Shown here piece after piece: positions 52,090-60,431 of a stretch of DNA of 64,000 nucleotides. The translations under genes were made by a program, and so were the position numbers. Positions within the stretch are counted from its first letter, which is position 1. Each line of letters opens with the position of its first letter. The notes under the pieces are model-generated. The model saw only the letters and a program-made list of their open reading frames with translations. It had not been told where the DNA came from and ran no database searches. The DNA comes from Acidobacteriota bacterium (GTDB taxonomy: Bacteria; Acidobacteriota; Terriglobia; Bryobacterales; Bryobacteraceae): the NCBI GenBank assembly GCA_018268935.1, contig JAFDVS010000077.1:1-64000 (forward strand), read 5' to 3'.

Positions 52090-53004
52090 ATGGATCTGGA
52101 TCAACTCCACACCTTCCTGGAGATCGTGAGGCTGAAGAGCTTCTCTAAAGCGGCCCAGACGTGTTTCCGGACGCAACCCGCAATCAGTGCTCAGGTCCGT
52201 CAACTGGAACAGGAAATTGGCACCGCTTTGTTCGAGCGCCTCGGTACCAGGATTTCGCTCACCCCTGCCGGGCGTATCTTCGCCGACTATGCCGAACAGA
52301 TTCTGGACTTGCGGCGGCGCTCGCAGGACGCTATCAATGAGTTGGAACGAACACCCCGCGGTGAACTCCTGATTGCGGCAAATGAATCCACCTGTATTTA
52401 TGTATTGCCGGGTGTGTTCGCCCAGTTCAAGGTGGAGTTCCCCAACGTCCAATTGCAGGTGGATCGCAGCTATGGCTCACGCGTAGTGGAAGCGGTGTTG
52501 GAAAACCAGGCGGACTTCGGCTTTGCCCAATTGCCGATCGACGACAAGAAACTGCAGGTTTTGAAGATTCATACCGATGAAGTGAAAATGATTCTTCCGC
52601 TCGATCACCCCTTGGCTGCCAGGAAGTCCGTTGTGTGCCGGGATCTGATGGGCACTCCGCTGCTGCTGCCGAAAAGCGGTACCACCCGCAATCGCCTCAA
52701 TTCCTGGCTGGAGCCCGTGGAAGACATGATCCAGATCTCGATGGAACTTGATTCTACGGAGATGATCAAGCGGTTCGTCATGGCCAATCTGGGCGTATCG
52801 TTTCTCGCTGCTTCGAATTGCGAAGAAGAGGTCCGTTCGGGCCGCATGATGGCCGTCTCGCTGTCCCCGGAGCCGATGGTGCGCAGGCTCGCACTCATCT
52901 ATCGCCGGGACAAAGCACTCTCGAAAGCAGCGTTGGGTTTTATTCAGGTGATCTTGCGTCATGCCGGGGGACATCCGGCGGCCGCGCCCGCGGCAAGTGC
53001 ATAA
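52090..53004 (+). CDS. LysR family transcriptional regulator
   Basis: A 304-aa regulator. The N-terminal winged helix-turn-helix is typical of LysR (MDLDQLHTFLEIVRLKSFSK, TQPAISAQVRQLEQEIGTAL, LFERLG). The effector domain follows (GELLIAANESTCIYVLPGVF, NVQLQVDRSYGSRVVEAVL, LLPKSGTTRNRL). LysR proteins usually control a divergent neighbour; here that is the small cytochrome at 52049, 40 bases away. The effector cannot be inferred. A Pro/Ala-rich tail of about 15 residues is an unremarkable addition. Confidence 0.93.
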   Translation: MDLDQLHTFLEIVRLKSFSKAAQTCFRTQPAISAQVRQLEQEIGTALFERLGTRISLTPAGRIFADYAEQILDLRRRSQDAINELERTPRGELLIAANESTCIYVLPGVFAQFKVEFPNVQLQVDRSYGSRVVEAVLENQADFGFAQLPIDDKKLQVLKIHTDEVKMILPLDHPLAARKSVVCRDLMGTPLLLPKSGTTRNRLNSWLEPVEDMIQISMELDSTEMIKRFVMANLGVSFLAASNCEEEVRSGRMMAVSLSPEPMVRRLALIYRRDKALSKAALGFIQVILRHAGGHPAAAPAASA

Positions 53005-53016
53005 GGGTTACTGTCG

Positions 53017-53325
53017 ATGCAGAGAATTGTGCATAAGTTTTCTGTTGTCTACCTCTCGCGGGGAACCACTACTCAGATTTTTCGCTCCATTGAGGAAGTC
53101 CCCGAACCGGTACGCAAGGAATTGGCCGAAACGGCCCGCAAGTCCCAGATTGAGACCCTCATTATCGCCAATGAGAAGGGCCGGGAGATGCTCCAGCAGG
53201 AAGGGATGCAGCAAAGCTCCAAGCCCGGGAGCATGGCTCTGCGCCCAGCCATGCGCTGGGCACTGCTGGCGCTGCTGGCGGGGGCTGTTGGCTTGGTGGT
53301 GACGTTCGCCTGGAACTACCGTTAG
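53017..53325 (+). CDS. Small protein with C-terminal membrane helix
   Basis: I do not recognise this 102-aa protein. The first 60 residues are charged and probably folded (VHKFSVVYLSRGTTTQIFRS, VRKELAETARKSQIETLIIA). A short linker precedes one membrane helix near the end (WALLALLAGAVGLVVTFAW), so it should be tail-anchored in the inner membrane. It starts 12 bases after the LysR stop and is probably co-transcribed with it. Confidence 0.75.
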   Translation: MQRIVHKFSVVYLSRGTTTQIFRSIEEVPEPVRKELAETARKSQIETLIIANEKGREMLQQEGMQQSSKPGSMALRPAMRWALLALLAGAVGLVVTFAWNYR

Positions 53326-53383
53326 CTCACCCGAGCCGCCAGTTTTTTCTCACAATCCGGCGCCCACCCCCGATGAGAAGAGT

Positions 53384-53725
53384 GTGGAGAGGCGTCGCGA
53401 ACCGCGAATCGAATGCCGGGAGACGGTAAGGATTGAGGTTCTGGGGGCAAACACAAAGTCCTGTTCCGGACTCCTTGTGAACATTTCCGGACAGGGTGCC
53501 AGACTCACGCTCTCAGAGCCCCTGCCCGTCAACACAATGCTGCGCATCGATGCCGCTTCTGCGGTATACCTCGGAGATGTTTGCTACTGCGTGGAAAGAG
53601 AAGGGCAGTGGCACGTAGGAGTCAAACTCGCCCACTCTATCCGTGCCAACCCAGGGTTACGAATCTTAGCCGAGCGGCTCAACCAGGAGGCGGCGGCCGT
53701 CAAATGCGAGCAACAGAGTTCTTAG
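53384..53725 (+). CDS. PilZ domain protein
   Basis: A 113-aa single-domain PilZ protein (RRREPRIECRETVRIEV at the start, NISGQGARL, HVGVKLAHS). PilZ domains bind cyclic-di-GMP through an N-terminal RxxxR-like and a later D/NxSxxG motif; RRREPR and NISGQG fit, so binding is plausible. The start is a GTG at 53384, with GAGAAG shortly upstream. The 3' end overlaps the convergent small gene at 53722. Confidence 0.83.
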   Translation: MERRREPRIECRETVRIEVLGANTKSCSGLLVNISGQGARLTLSEPLPVNTMLRIDAASAVYLGDVCYCVEREGQWHVGVKLAHSIRANPGLRILAERLNQEAAAVKCEQQSS

Positions 53726-53853
53726 GCGCCGAGCGTGGTCACGCCTACTACCAGGCTCACCACTAAACACGTCGTCATGAGCACCGCAAGCCCAATGCCC
53801 ACCCGATTTGCCTTCCGGCCCCTCTTCAGATTCTGTTGAATGATGTGCGGCAT
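53722..53853 (-). CDS. Small 43-aa membrane protein
   Basis: A short gene found by eye. Reading the minus strand from ATG at 53853 to TAA at 53722 gives a 43-aa protein with a basic N-terminus (MPHIIQQNLKRGRKANR) and a single hydrophobic helix (VGIGLAVLMTTCLVVSLVVG). A strong ribosome binding site (GGAGGATGAC before the ATG) supports translation. The charge pattern (positive inside) suggests an inner-membrane protein with its N-terminus in the cytoplasm. The gene overlaps the end of the PilZ gene by four bases. I know of no family for it. Confidence 0.6.
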   Translation of the reverse strand: MPHIIQQNLKRGRKANRVGIGLAVLMTTCLVVSLVVGVTTLGA

Positions 53854-53880
53854 GTCATCCTCCCATGTACTGGATTATAC

Positions 53881-53946
53881 GTCACAAATCGGCATTCCGT
53901 TACAGAATCATTACAATCACCAAAACTTTTGTCACGTTGGTGTTAC
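53881..53946. promoter_or_regulatory. Cluster of four GTYAC repeats upstream of rfbD
   Basis: In the 132-base gap between the divergent small gene and rfbD, GTCAC occurs at 53881-53885 and 53931-53935, and GTTAC at 53899-53903 and 53942-53946. The region is AT-richer than its surroundings. Repeats of this type can be operator half-sites, but the spacing (18, 32 and 11 bases) is irregular and no regulator is implicated. Confidence 0.25.
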
Positions 53947-53985
53947 GTGGACGACTCTCGCGTTATCCTGGAAGAACAAGCTCGT

Positions 53986-54867
53986 ATGAATCGTAGGGTT
54001 CTTATCGTAGGAAGCGGCGGACAGCTTGGAATCGAGTTGTTCCGCGAGTTCGGCGCGCGAGGTTACGAGGTCACCGGACTCAAGCGCGCGGAACTGGATA
54101 TCGCCGATCCGGTCAAGGTGGACCACTGCATCGCCGGCCTTGACCCTGCCTTCGTCATCAATGCGGCGGCTTACAACATGGTGGACGTGGCGGAAAAAGA
54201 ACCAGCGGCTGCCTTTCAGGTAAATGCCCTCGCGGTACGAAATCTGGCTGTAGCCTGCCGTCAGGCCGATGCAACCCTCGTCCACTTCTCCACCGACTAT
54301 GTCTTCGACGGGGAGAAAGGCACTCCCTATGTGGAAGAGGATGAAACCCACCCCTTGGGCGCCTACGCTGTCTCCAAGCTGGCCGGCGAGCTTTATGCCC
54401 GCGCCTACCTGGAAAAAGCACTCGTCATCCGCACCTCAGGGGTGTTCGGGCCGCAAGGCTTGAACACGGCCAGGGGGAATTTCATTGAGTTGATGCTTCG
54501 CCTGGCAAAGTCCCACCAGCCAATCAAGGTTGTGGAAGACCACGTTGCGTCCCCCACCTATTCGCCGGTGCTGGCTGCCCGGACCGCGGACCTCGTTGAG
54601 CGCCGCGCGCACGGAATCTACCACGCCGGTGGAGGCACCCCCATCTCCTGGTTCGAATACGCCAGACTCATTTTCCGCCTGGCGGGGCTCGAACCCGAAC
54701 TGCGTCCCACCAACGAACGGGAGTACCGTACAGCCGCCCGCCGGCCTCGCTATTCGGCCCTCTCCAATAATAAATTGGAGGCCTCGGGTGTGGAGCCGTT
54801 CCCTTCGCTCGAGACTGCCGTACGGAGTTATTTACAGTTACGCGAAAGATATGCGACCACCAGCTAG
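53986..54867 (+). CDS. rfbD: dTDP-4-dehydrorhamnose reductase
   Basis: A 293-aa short-chain dehydrogenase/reductase of the RfbD type, the last step of dTDP-L-rhamnose synthesis. Motifs are RVLIVGSGGQLGIELFREF (NAD(P)-binding), NAAAYNMVDVAEKEP, HFSTDYVFDGEKGTPY and the catalytic YAVSKLAGE (Tyr-x3-Lys). The ATG at 53986 was chosen; the upstream open frame is not part of the family. No rfbA, rfbB or rfbC gene is near, so the rhamnose pathway must be completed elsewhere. The 3' end overlaps the following DUF885 gene by 17 bases. Confidence 0.9.
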   Translation: MNRRVLIVGSGGQLGIELFREFGARGYEVTGLKRAELDIADPVKVDHCIAGLDPAFVINAAAYNMVDVAEKEPAAAFQVNALAVRNLAVACRQADATLVHFSTDYVFDGEKGTPYVEEDETHPLGAYAVSKLAGELYARAYLEKALVIRTSGVFGPQGLNTARGNFIELMLRLAKSHQPIKVVEDHVASPTYSPVLAARTADLVERRAHGIYHAGGGTPISWFEYARLIFRLAGLEPELRPTNEREYRTAARRPRYSALSNNKLEASGVEPFPSLETAVRSYLQLRERYATTS

Positions 54868-56590
54868 TTTTGTATTCCTCCTTCTGTCTTGCACGCTGCT
54901 TTGTTCCTGTTCCAAAAAAAATGAGTCCGGCGTGGAAGCCCTCTCCGAGGAGTTCGTCTACACCGCCCTCGGCTTCTCGCCTGTCACCGCCACCGGCGCC
55001 GGATACCACGAACACAAGGGCGTGAAACTGGATGAGCAACTGGACGATTGGAGCCCCGCCGGCATTGCGAAACAGCGCCAGTTCTTTGCCGGTGTGCAAC
55101 AGCGCCTGGCCGGAGCCGGCAAGCAGCAAATGACCCCGGATAGCCGGGCCGATTGGGAGATTCTCTCCGACCAGGTAGGCCTAAGCCTGCTCGAGATCGA
55201 CACCATCCAGAGCTACAAGCACAACCCTACCGTGTACGTGGAGCAACTCGGCAACGCGCTGTTTTCCCCCTATGTGCTCGACTACGCCCCAAGGAATGTC
55301 CGTCTCGGCCACATCATCGCCCGCATCGAGAAGATCCCGGCTTACCTCAAGACGGCGCGAGAGAACCTCGTGGATGCTCCCGAAGTCTGGAACCGCGTTG
55401 CGCGTGAGGAGAATGAAGGCGCCATCGCCCTCATCGACAAAACGCTACGTGCCGAAGTACCCGCCGATCTCAAGCCGCGTTTCGAAAAAGCAGCCGGGCC
55501 CGCGCTGGCCGCCATGCGCGGGTTCAACGAATGGCTGGAAAAAGACCTGAGCCAGCGCACCAGCGACTGGCGCCTGGGCAAGGAACGCTACGCCAGGAAG
55601 TACGCTCTTGCGATGGGGACCGGACAACCGCCCGAAGCACTGCTCAAGGATGCCGAGGCCGCACTCGAAACTACCCGCAACAAAATGCTGGCGATCGCAA
55701 AAGCGATGGAAGGCGCGCCCACCGGCGACTTGAACACCGTGGTGCGCAAAACCTTGGACAGAATCGGCGAGCGGCATTCCACTCCTGAAACCTACATGGC
55801 CGATGCTCGCCGGGATCTGGACGAAGTGCGCCGTGCCGTACAGGAGCAGCAATTGATTACCCTCCCTGTGCGTGCCAACCTGCAGGTGATCGAAACGCCC
55901 GAGTTTATGCGTGGCATCTATGGCGTGGGTGGATTCAATGCCGCTCCGCCTTTGCAACCCGAACTCGGGGCGTTCTATTGGATTACCCCCATTCCCAAAG
56001 ACTGGCCTGCCGAACGCGTGGAATCGAAACTGCGCGAGTACAATTTCTATGGTCTTAAGCTGCTCACCATCCATGAAGCCATTCCTGGTCATTGGGTGCA
56101 ATTGGAGTACGCCAACGATGTCGCTCCGGTCAGCCGGCGTCTCCTGCGCGGAGTGTTCGGTAGTGGGCCCTATGTCGAAGGTTGGGCCGTGTACGCCACC
56201 GAAGCCACTCTGGATGGCGGCTATCTCAACAAGAGTCCGGAACTGCGCCTCGTTTTTCTCAAACAGCAATTGCGCATGATCGCCAACACCATCCTCGACA
56301 TCCGCATGCAAACCATGAACATGAGCGATGACGATGCCATGCGCCTAATGCTGGAGCAGACGTTCCAGGAAAAGGAAGAAGCCGTCGCCAAACTCCAGCG
56401 CGCGAAACTCTCCTCCACGCAGTTGCCCACTTACTATGCCGGGTACCGCGAATGGGTCAAGTTGCGAGATAAAGAAAAATCGAAGGGCGCCTTCCGGCCC
56501 ATCGACTTTCATGAGCGCGCACTCAAGGCCGGTGCTGTTCCCATGCGCATTTTGGGGCAGTTGCTGGAACAACGCGACAAGACCAATTGA
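54851..56590 (+). CDS. DUF885 family lipoprotein, putative zinc peptidase
   Basis: A 579-aa DUF885 protein. The leader MRPPASFVFLLLSCTLLCSC suggests a lipoprotein or a secreted form. The zinc-binding motif HEAIPGH is at about residues 410-416, with the family block VEGWAVYATE shortly after, so it is probably a metallopeptidase. The substrate is unknown. The start at 54851 lies inside the end of rfbD, and the frame upstream is a shadow of that gene. The MBL gene follows after 38 bases. Confidence 0.88.
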   Translation: MRPPASFVFLLLSCTLLCSCSKKNESGVEALSEEFVYTALGFSPVTATGAGYHEHKGVKLDEQLDDWSPAGIAKQRQFFAGVQQRLAGAGKQQMTPDSRADWEILSDQVGLSLLEIDTIQSYKHNPTVYVEQLGNALFSPYVLDYAPRNVRLGHIIARIEKIPAYLKTARENLVDAPEVWNRVAREENEGAIALIDKTLRAEVPADLKPRFEKAAGPALAAMRGFNEWLEKDLSQRTSDWRLGKERYARKYALAMGTGQPPEALLKDAEAALETTRNKMLAIAKAMEGAPTGDLNTVVRKTLDRIGERHSTPETYMADARRDLDEVRRAVQEQQLITLPVRANLQVIETPEFMRGIYGVGGFNAAPPLQPELGAFYWITPIPKDWPAERVESKLREYNFYGLKLLTIHEAIPGHWVQLEYANDVAPVSRRLLRGVFGSGPYVEGWAVYATEATLDGGYLNKSPELRLVFLKQQLRMIANTILDIRMQTMNMSDDDAMRLMLEQTFQEKEEAVAKLQRAKLSSTQLPTYYAGYREWVKLRDKEKSKGAFRPIDFHERALKAGAVPMRILGQLLEQRDKTN

Positions 56591-56628
56591 AATTCGGTCT
56601 CCTCGTCTGCGATATCCTGAAACCCATC

Positions 56629-57531
56629 ATGCGTAGAATCTACCTCGCCCCGCTGTTCCTGTCCCTGGCTGTCGCCGCCCTACTCAGCCAGCAAAGCCGA
56701 GTGAAGGAACTGGCCCCCGGAGTCTGGTTCTGGCAGGGTGACCGCACCATCCAGGAGCCGGCCAACTGTGGCTGGGTGATCTTCAAAGACTACGTCCTCG
56801 TCATCGACGCGAACTATCCTTGGGGCGCGAAGAAGATCATTCCCGAGATTCGCAAGACGACAAATAAACCCATCCGCTTCGTCTTCAACACTCACTATCA
56901 CGGCGATCACGCCTATGGCGGCAGCCAGTTCACCGCCGAAGGCGCATCCATCGTTTGTTCCGAAGACTGCGCCATCGAGTCCCGCGGCAAAGGGCAAGCA
57001 AACTGGGACCGTAACAAAGCCGAAGGTGAGTTCAGCCTCAAACCCTATTTCCTGGCCCATCCTACGGTCACCTTCCCTCAGAAGATGGTGTTCGACGATG
57101 GCGAGCATCGCGTCGAAATGATCAAGGTCGGCCCGGGACACAGCAAAGGCGATGCCGTCGCATGGCTGCCCAAAGAGAGGATCCTCTTCACCGGCGACCT
57201 CTGCGTGAATTGGAAGTTCGGCAATAACATGGCTGACCCCGATGCGGACCACCTCAATTGGGTCAAAGCCCTGGAGACCATGGCAGGTTGGGCCCCGCGC
57301 CTTGTCGCGGTCGGGCACGGGACCCTGGGTGAAGTACCCACTCTCCGCGGCCAGGCCGCATACATCCAGGACATGTGGAAACAGGTGAGCGACGGCAGGA
57401 AGCGCGGGCGTAGCGCCGATGAGCTGGCCAAGTCCATCGATCTTTCCCGGCATCAGCCATTCGGTGGGGACGCCGAGCGCAACGCAGCATCAATTAAAGC
57501 GATGTACCTCAAGGCAGGAGCCCGGAAATGA
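56629..57531 (+). CDS. Secreted metallo-beta-lactamase fold hydrolase
   Basis: A 300-aa protein with signal MRRIYLAPLFLSLAVAALLS. The MBL metal site is complete: NTHYHGDHAYGG, then GPGHSKGDAV, FTGDL and a final VAVGHGTLG. The gross sequence resembles other secreted MBL hydrolases of unknown substrate rather than a known beta-lactamase. The ATG at 56629 starts the signal peptide. The stop overlaps the next gene (ATGA), suggesting a joint role with the sugar isomerase. Confidence 0.88.
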   Translation: MRRIYLAPLFLSLAVAALLSQQSRVKELAPGVWFWQGDRTIQEPANCGWVIFKDYVLVIDANYPWGAKKIIPEIRKTTNKPIRFVFNTHYHGDHAYGGSQFTAEGASIVCSEDCAIESRGKGQANWDRNKAEGEFSLKPYFLAHPTVTFPQKMVFDDGEHRVEMIKVGPGHSKGDAVAWLPKERILFTGDLCVNWKFGNNMADPDADHLNWVKALETMAGWAPRLVAVGHGTLGEVPTLRGQAAYIQDMWKQVSDGRKRGRSADELAKSIDLSRHQPFGGDAERNAASIKAMYLKAGARK

Positions 57532-58409
57532 CTCGCCGCACAATGATAGCTGCCATACCCGCCGCGGCCGCGCTGGCTGCGAAGTCGGGGTTCGCTCTCT
57601 GCATCCACCAGACCACCAACCTCAACGCGGGATTCCGCAAGTCGCTCGAAGGATACTCGAAGGCCGGCATCCGCTTCGCCGAGATCATCCCCCAGCATTA
57701 CGATGAGTTTGTCAATAAGGAGGGCGCAGCGGCGGCAAAGCGCCTGATGTCCGATCTCGGCATTAAGCCGGTTTCGAGCGGCGGCGTGCGTGGACTCGCC
57801 GAGCCGAACCCCACTCGCGCCAAGTCGATTGAAGAACTGAAATACCGCGCCGAGCGCGTCGCTCAATTGGGCGTCGATCGCATGGTGATCCCATGCGCCG
57901 CAACCGCCAGGTACACTCCTGACGACTACAAGAAAGGCGCGGATAATCTGCGCGAAGTGGGCGAGATCGTCAAAGGTTTCGGCGTCACCGCCATGCTCGA
58001 ATTCATGCGCGGTTCTACCTTTGCCGGCAGCGTCCCCACCGCCCTCCAGTTGATCCGTGAAGCCAATCACCCCAACGCCCGCTTCATGTTCGACTTCTAT
58101 CACTTCTACGCCGGGCTCTCGAAGCTCGATGATCTCGATCTTATCCGCCCAGGCGAGATTCATCACGTCCACTTTCAGGATGTGCCCCGCATCCCGCGCG
58201 AGCTTCTGGATAACGCATCGCGGGATATCCCAGGCGATGGTGTTGCGCCTCTGGAGCGCATGCTCAAGGGCATCCGCAAGGCGGGCTATTCCGGCCCGCT
58301 CTCCGTCGAGCTCTTCTATCCGCGCCTGCAGAATGGAGACCCCTACGAGGTCGCCACCGAGATCAAAAAGAAGTGCGAAGCCGTGCTTCGCAAAGCGGGC
58401 ATGCTCTAG
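57528..58409 (+). CDS. Sugar phosphate isomerase/epimerase-like TIM-barrel protein
   Basis: A 293-aa protein with a Tat-like or signal leader (MTRRTMIAAIPAAAALAAKS) and a xylose isomerase-like TIM barrel (GIRFAEIIPQHYDEF, MVIPCAATARYTPDDYKKG, MFDFYHFYAGLSKLDD, IHHVHFQDVPRIPR, SVELFYPRLQNGDPY). Metal ligands Glu, Asp, His and Glu of this family seem present. It follows the MBL gene by an ATGA overlap and lies 33 bases before uxaC, so a role in uronate or related sugar metabolism is possible. The substrate cannot be stated. Confidence 0.85.
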   Translation: MTRRTMIAAIPAAAALAAKSGFALCIHQTTNLNAGFRKSLEGYSKAGIRFAEIIPQHYDEFVNKEGAAAAKRLMSDLGIKPVSSGGVRGLAEPNPTRAKSIEELKYRAERVAQLGVDRMVIPCAATARYTPDDYKKGADNLREVGEIVKGFGVTAMLEFMRGSTFAGSVPTALQLIREANHPNARFMFDFYHFYAGLSKLDDLDLIRPGEIHHVHFQDVPRIPRELLDNASRDIPGDGVAPLERMLKGIRKAGYSGPLSVELFYPRLQNGDPYEVATEIKKKCEAVLRKAGML

Positions 58410-58442
58410 CATCTATTCCTGGCACAATAGAAGGTTGCCGCC

Positions 58443-59849
58443 ATGCCATTTATCCACGATGATTTCCTTCTGAGCACGGGCACCGCTCGCCGCCTGTACC
58501 ACACCTACGCCAAGAACGAGCCCATCCTCGATTACCACAACCACCTGCCGCCAAAGGATCTGGCCGAAAACCGCCAGTTCGCCAACCTCTTTGAGATCTG
58601 GCTCGAAGGCGATCATTACAAGTGGCGGGCGATGCGCGCCAATGGCGTCGCCGAACAATACTGCACGGGAAGTGCTGCGCCATTGGAGAAGTTCCAGGCT
58701 TGGGCGCGTACCGTTCCCTATACGCTGCGCAATCCCCTGTTCCACTGGACGCACCTCGAACTGGTGCGCTACTTCGGTATCGAAGATTATCTCGAAGAGT
58801 CTTCCGCCAAGGCGATCTGGGACAAAGCCAACGCTCTGCTCGCCACCGATGCCCTGCGCGTATGGGGCATCCTCGAAAAGTTTCAGGTGAAGGCTCTCTG
58901 CACCACAGACGATCCAACGGACGATCTTGCCTATCACGTCCAACTGAAATCCTCGGGCCTCAAAACGAAAGTCTTTCCTGCCTTCCGTCCCGACAAGGCT
59001 CTGCGCGTGGATGACCCGTCAATGTGGAACGCCTGGGTGGACCGCCTCGGCGCAGTCAGTAATACGGACATCAGCACTTTGCCGCGCTTGCTCGACGCGC
59101 TCAAACAGCGCCACGATTTCTTTCATTCCCTCGGCGGCCGGCTCTCCGATCACGGGCTCAATCACTGCTATGCATCATTCGTAAGCGACTCCGACGCCGC
59201 GGCTATCTTCAACCGCGCACGCGCCGGCCAGGCCGCCGATTCCACCGATCATGCGCGCTTCGCCACCTACCTCATGCTTCACTTCGGCCGCCTCGACGCG
59301 GAAAAGGGCTGGACGAAACAACTCCACCTCGGCGCCTATCGCAGCGCGAACACGCGCAAACTGAGTGAACTGGGTCCCGATACCGGCTTCGACTCCATGG
59401 GCGATTGGAATCAGATCAGCGAACTCGGCGCGTACCTCAATGCGCTGGAGAGCGAAGGCATGCTGCCCAAAACCATCCTCTACAACGTGAACCCTGTGCA
59501 GAACATGGCCTTCGCCACCATGATTGGGAATTTCCAGGATGGCTCCGTCCCCGGCAAGATTCAGTTCGGATCGGGCTGGTGGTTCCTCGATCAAAAGGAA
59601 GGCATGGAGTGGCAGATGAACGCCCTCTCCAACGTGGGCCTGCTCTCCCGCTTTGTTGGCATGCTCACCGATTCGCGGTCGTTCCTTTCTTTCCCGCGGC
59701 ATGAGTATTTCCGCCGCACGCTCTGCAACCTGATTGGGAAGGAAATCGAGAGCGGAGAAATTCCCGATCGCGAAGATTGGGTCGGCCCCATGATTCGCAA
59801 TATCTGCTACGGCAACGCCAGCAGCTATCTCGGCCTCGATCTATCGTAA
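58443..59849 (+). CDS. uxaC: Glucuronate isomerase
   Basis: A 468-aa enzyme with the strong features of UxaC (amidohydrolase fold): LDYHNHLPPKDLAENRQFAN, LFEIWLEGDHYKWRAMRANG, TDDPTDDLAYH and NPVQNMAFATMIGNFQDG. It converts D-glucuronate to D-fructuronate, or D-galacturonate to D-tagaturonate, in the cytoplasm. Length and residues fit the family. AGAAGG lies eight bases before the ATG. Other uronate pathway genes (uxaA, uxaB, kdgK) are not in the window. The 3' end overlaps the convergent ICMT-like gene by nine bases. Confidence 0.95.
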   Translation: MPFIHDDFLLSTGTARRLYHTYAKNEPILDYHNHLPPKDLAENRQFANLFEIWLEGDHYKWRAMRANGVAEQYCTGSAAPLEKFQAWARTVPYTLRNPLFHWTHLELVRYFGIEDYLEESSAKAIWDKANALLATDALRVWGILEKFQVKALCTTDDPTDDLAYHVQLKSSGLKTKVFPAFRPDKALRVDDPSMWNAWVDRLGAVSNTDISTLPRLLDALKQRHDFFHSLGGRLSDHGLNHCYASFVSDSDAAAIFNRARAGQAADSTDHARFATYLMLHFGRLDAEKGWTKQLHLGAYRSANTRKLSELGPDTGFDSMGDWNQISELGAYLNALESEGMLPKTILYNVNPVQNMAFATMIGNFQDGSVPGKIQFGSGWWFLDQKEGMEWQMNALSNVGLLSRFVGMLTDSRSFLSFPRHEYFRRTLCNLIGKEIESGEIPDREDWVGPMIRNICYGNASSYLGLDLS

Positions 59850-60395
59850 GCCCGGTAGATACCTCCACCGAGTGCGGCGCTGGTATTCGGCGAAGGGTTG
59901 CGGGAACCGCTGTGCCAAATCGGCTTCCTCGCTGGATACTCGCAACTCCGTGCCGGCGACATACAACAGTACAGGCAGAATCATCCACAGCCGCGACGAC
60001 ACCAGTAATCCTGTTGCAATCAACAACAGTAGAAACGCCAGATAAATCGGATGACGAAGCCGTGCGTAGGCGCCTTGGGTTGCCAATGCGTCGTGCGACG
60101 CCGGAGCCGAGCGTTGTGCCCACGCATACAGCCAGGCCGCCAGCGGAGCCAGCAACAGCACGCCCGCCAGTTCCGCCTGCACGGGCCGCAACGGTTCGTC
60201 CTTTGCCGGCAGCACAATGGCAACCAGCGCGCATGCCTGCGCCATCATCCCTAACAGTGCCTGCAGTGTCATGGATGCGGGGGATGGTTCCGTGCGCAGG
60301 CGCGGCGCCGCACTCACCAGCGCCGTGATCGCCACCGCCAGCCAGGAAATGAGGTATCCCAAAAAAGCGGCAACCCGCAACGGGTCCGTCTTCAT
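59841..60395 (-). CDS. Isoprenylcysteine carboxyl methyltransferase-like membrane protein
   Basis: A 184-aa integral membrane protein with about five helices. The C-terminal half has the ICMT/PEMT signature GAYARLRHPIYLAFLLLLIA, then SSEEADLAQRF and EYQRRTRWRYLPGL. Such bacterial proteins methylate lipid or small-molecule acceptors with S-adenosylmethionine, but substrates are rarely known. It is convergent with uxaC and divergent from the cyclophilin gene. Confidence 0.85.
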   Translation of the reverse strand: MKTDPLRVAAFLGYLISWLAVAITALVSAAPRLRTEPSPASMTLQALLGMMAQACALVAIVLPAKDEPLRPVQAELAGVLLLAPLAAWLYAWAQRSAPASHDALATQGAYARLRHPIYLAFLLLLIATGLLVSSRLWMILPVLLYVAGTELRVSSEEADLAQRFPQPFAEYQRRTRWRYLPGLR

Positions 60396-60431
60396 ACTGG
60401 TTCATCATAGCGCTGGTGTACGATGTGATCG

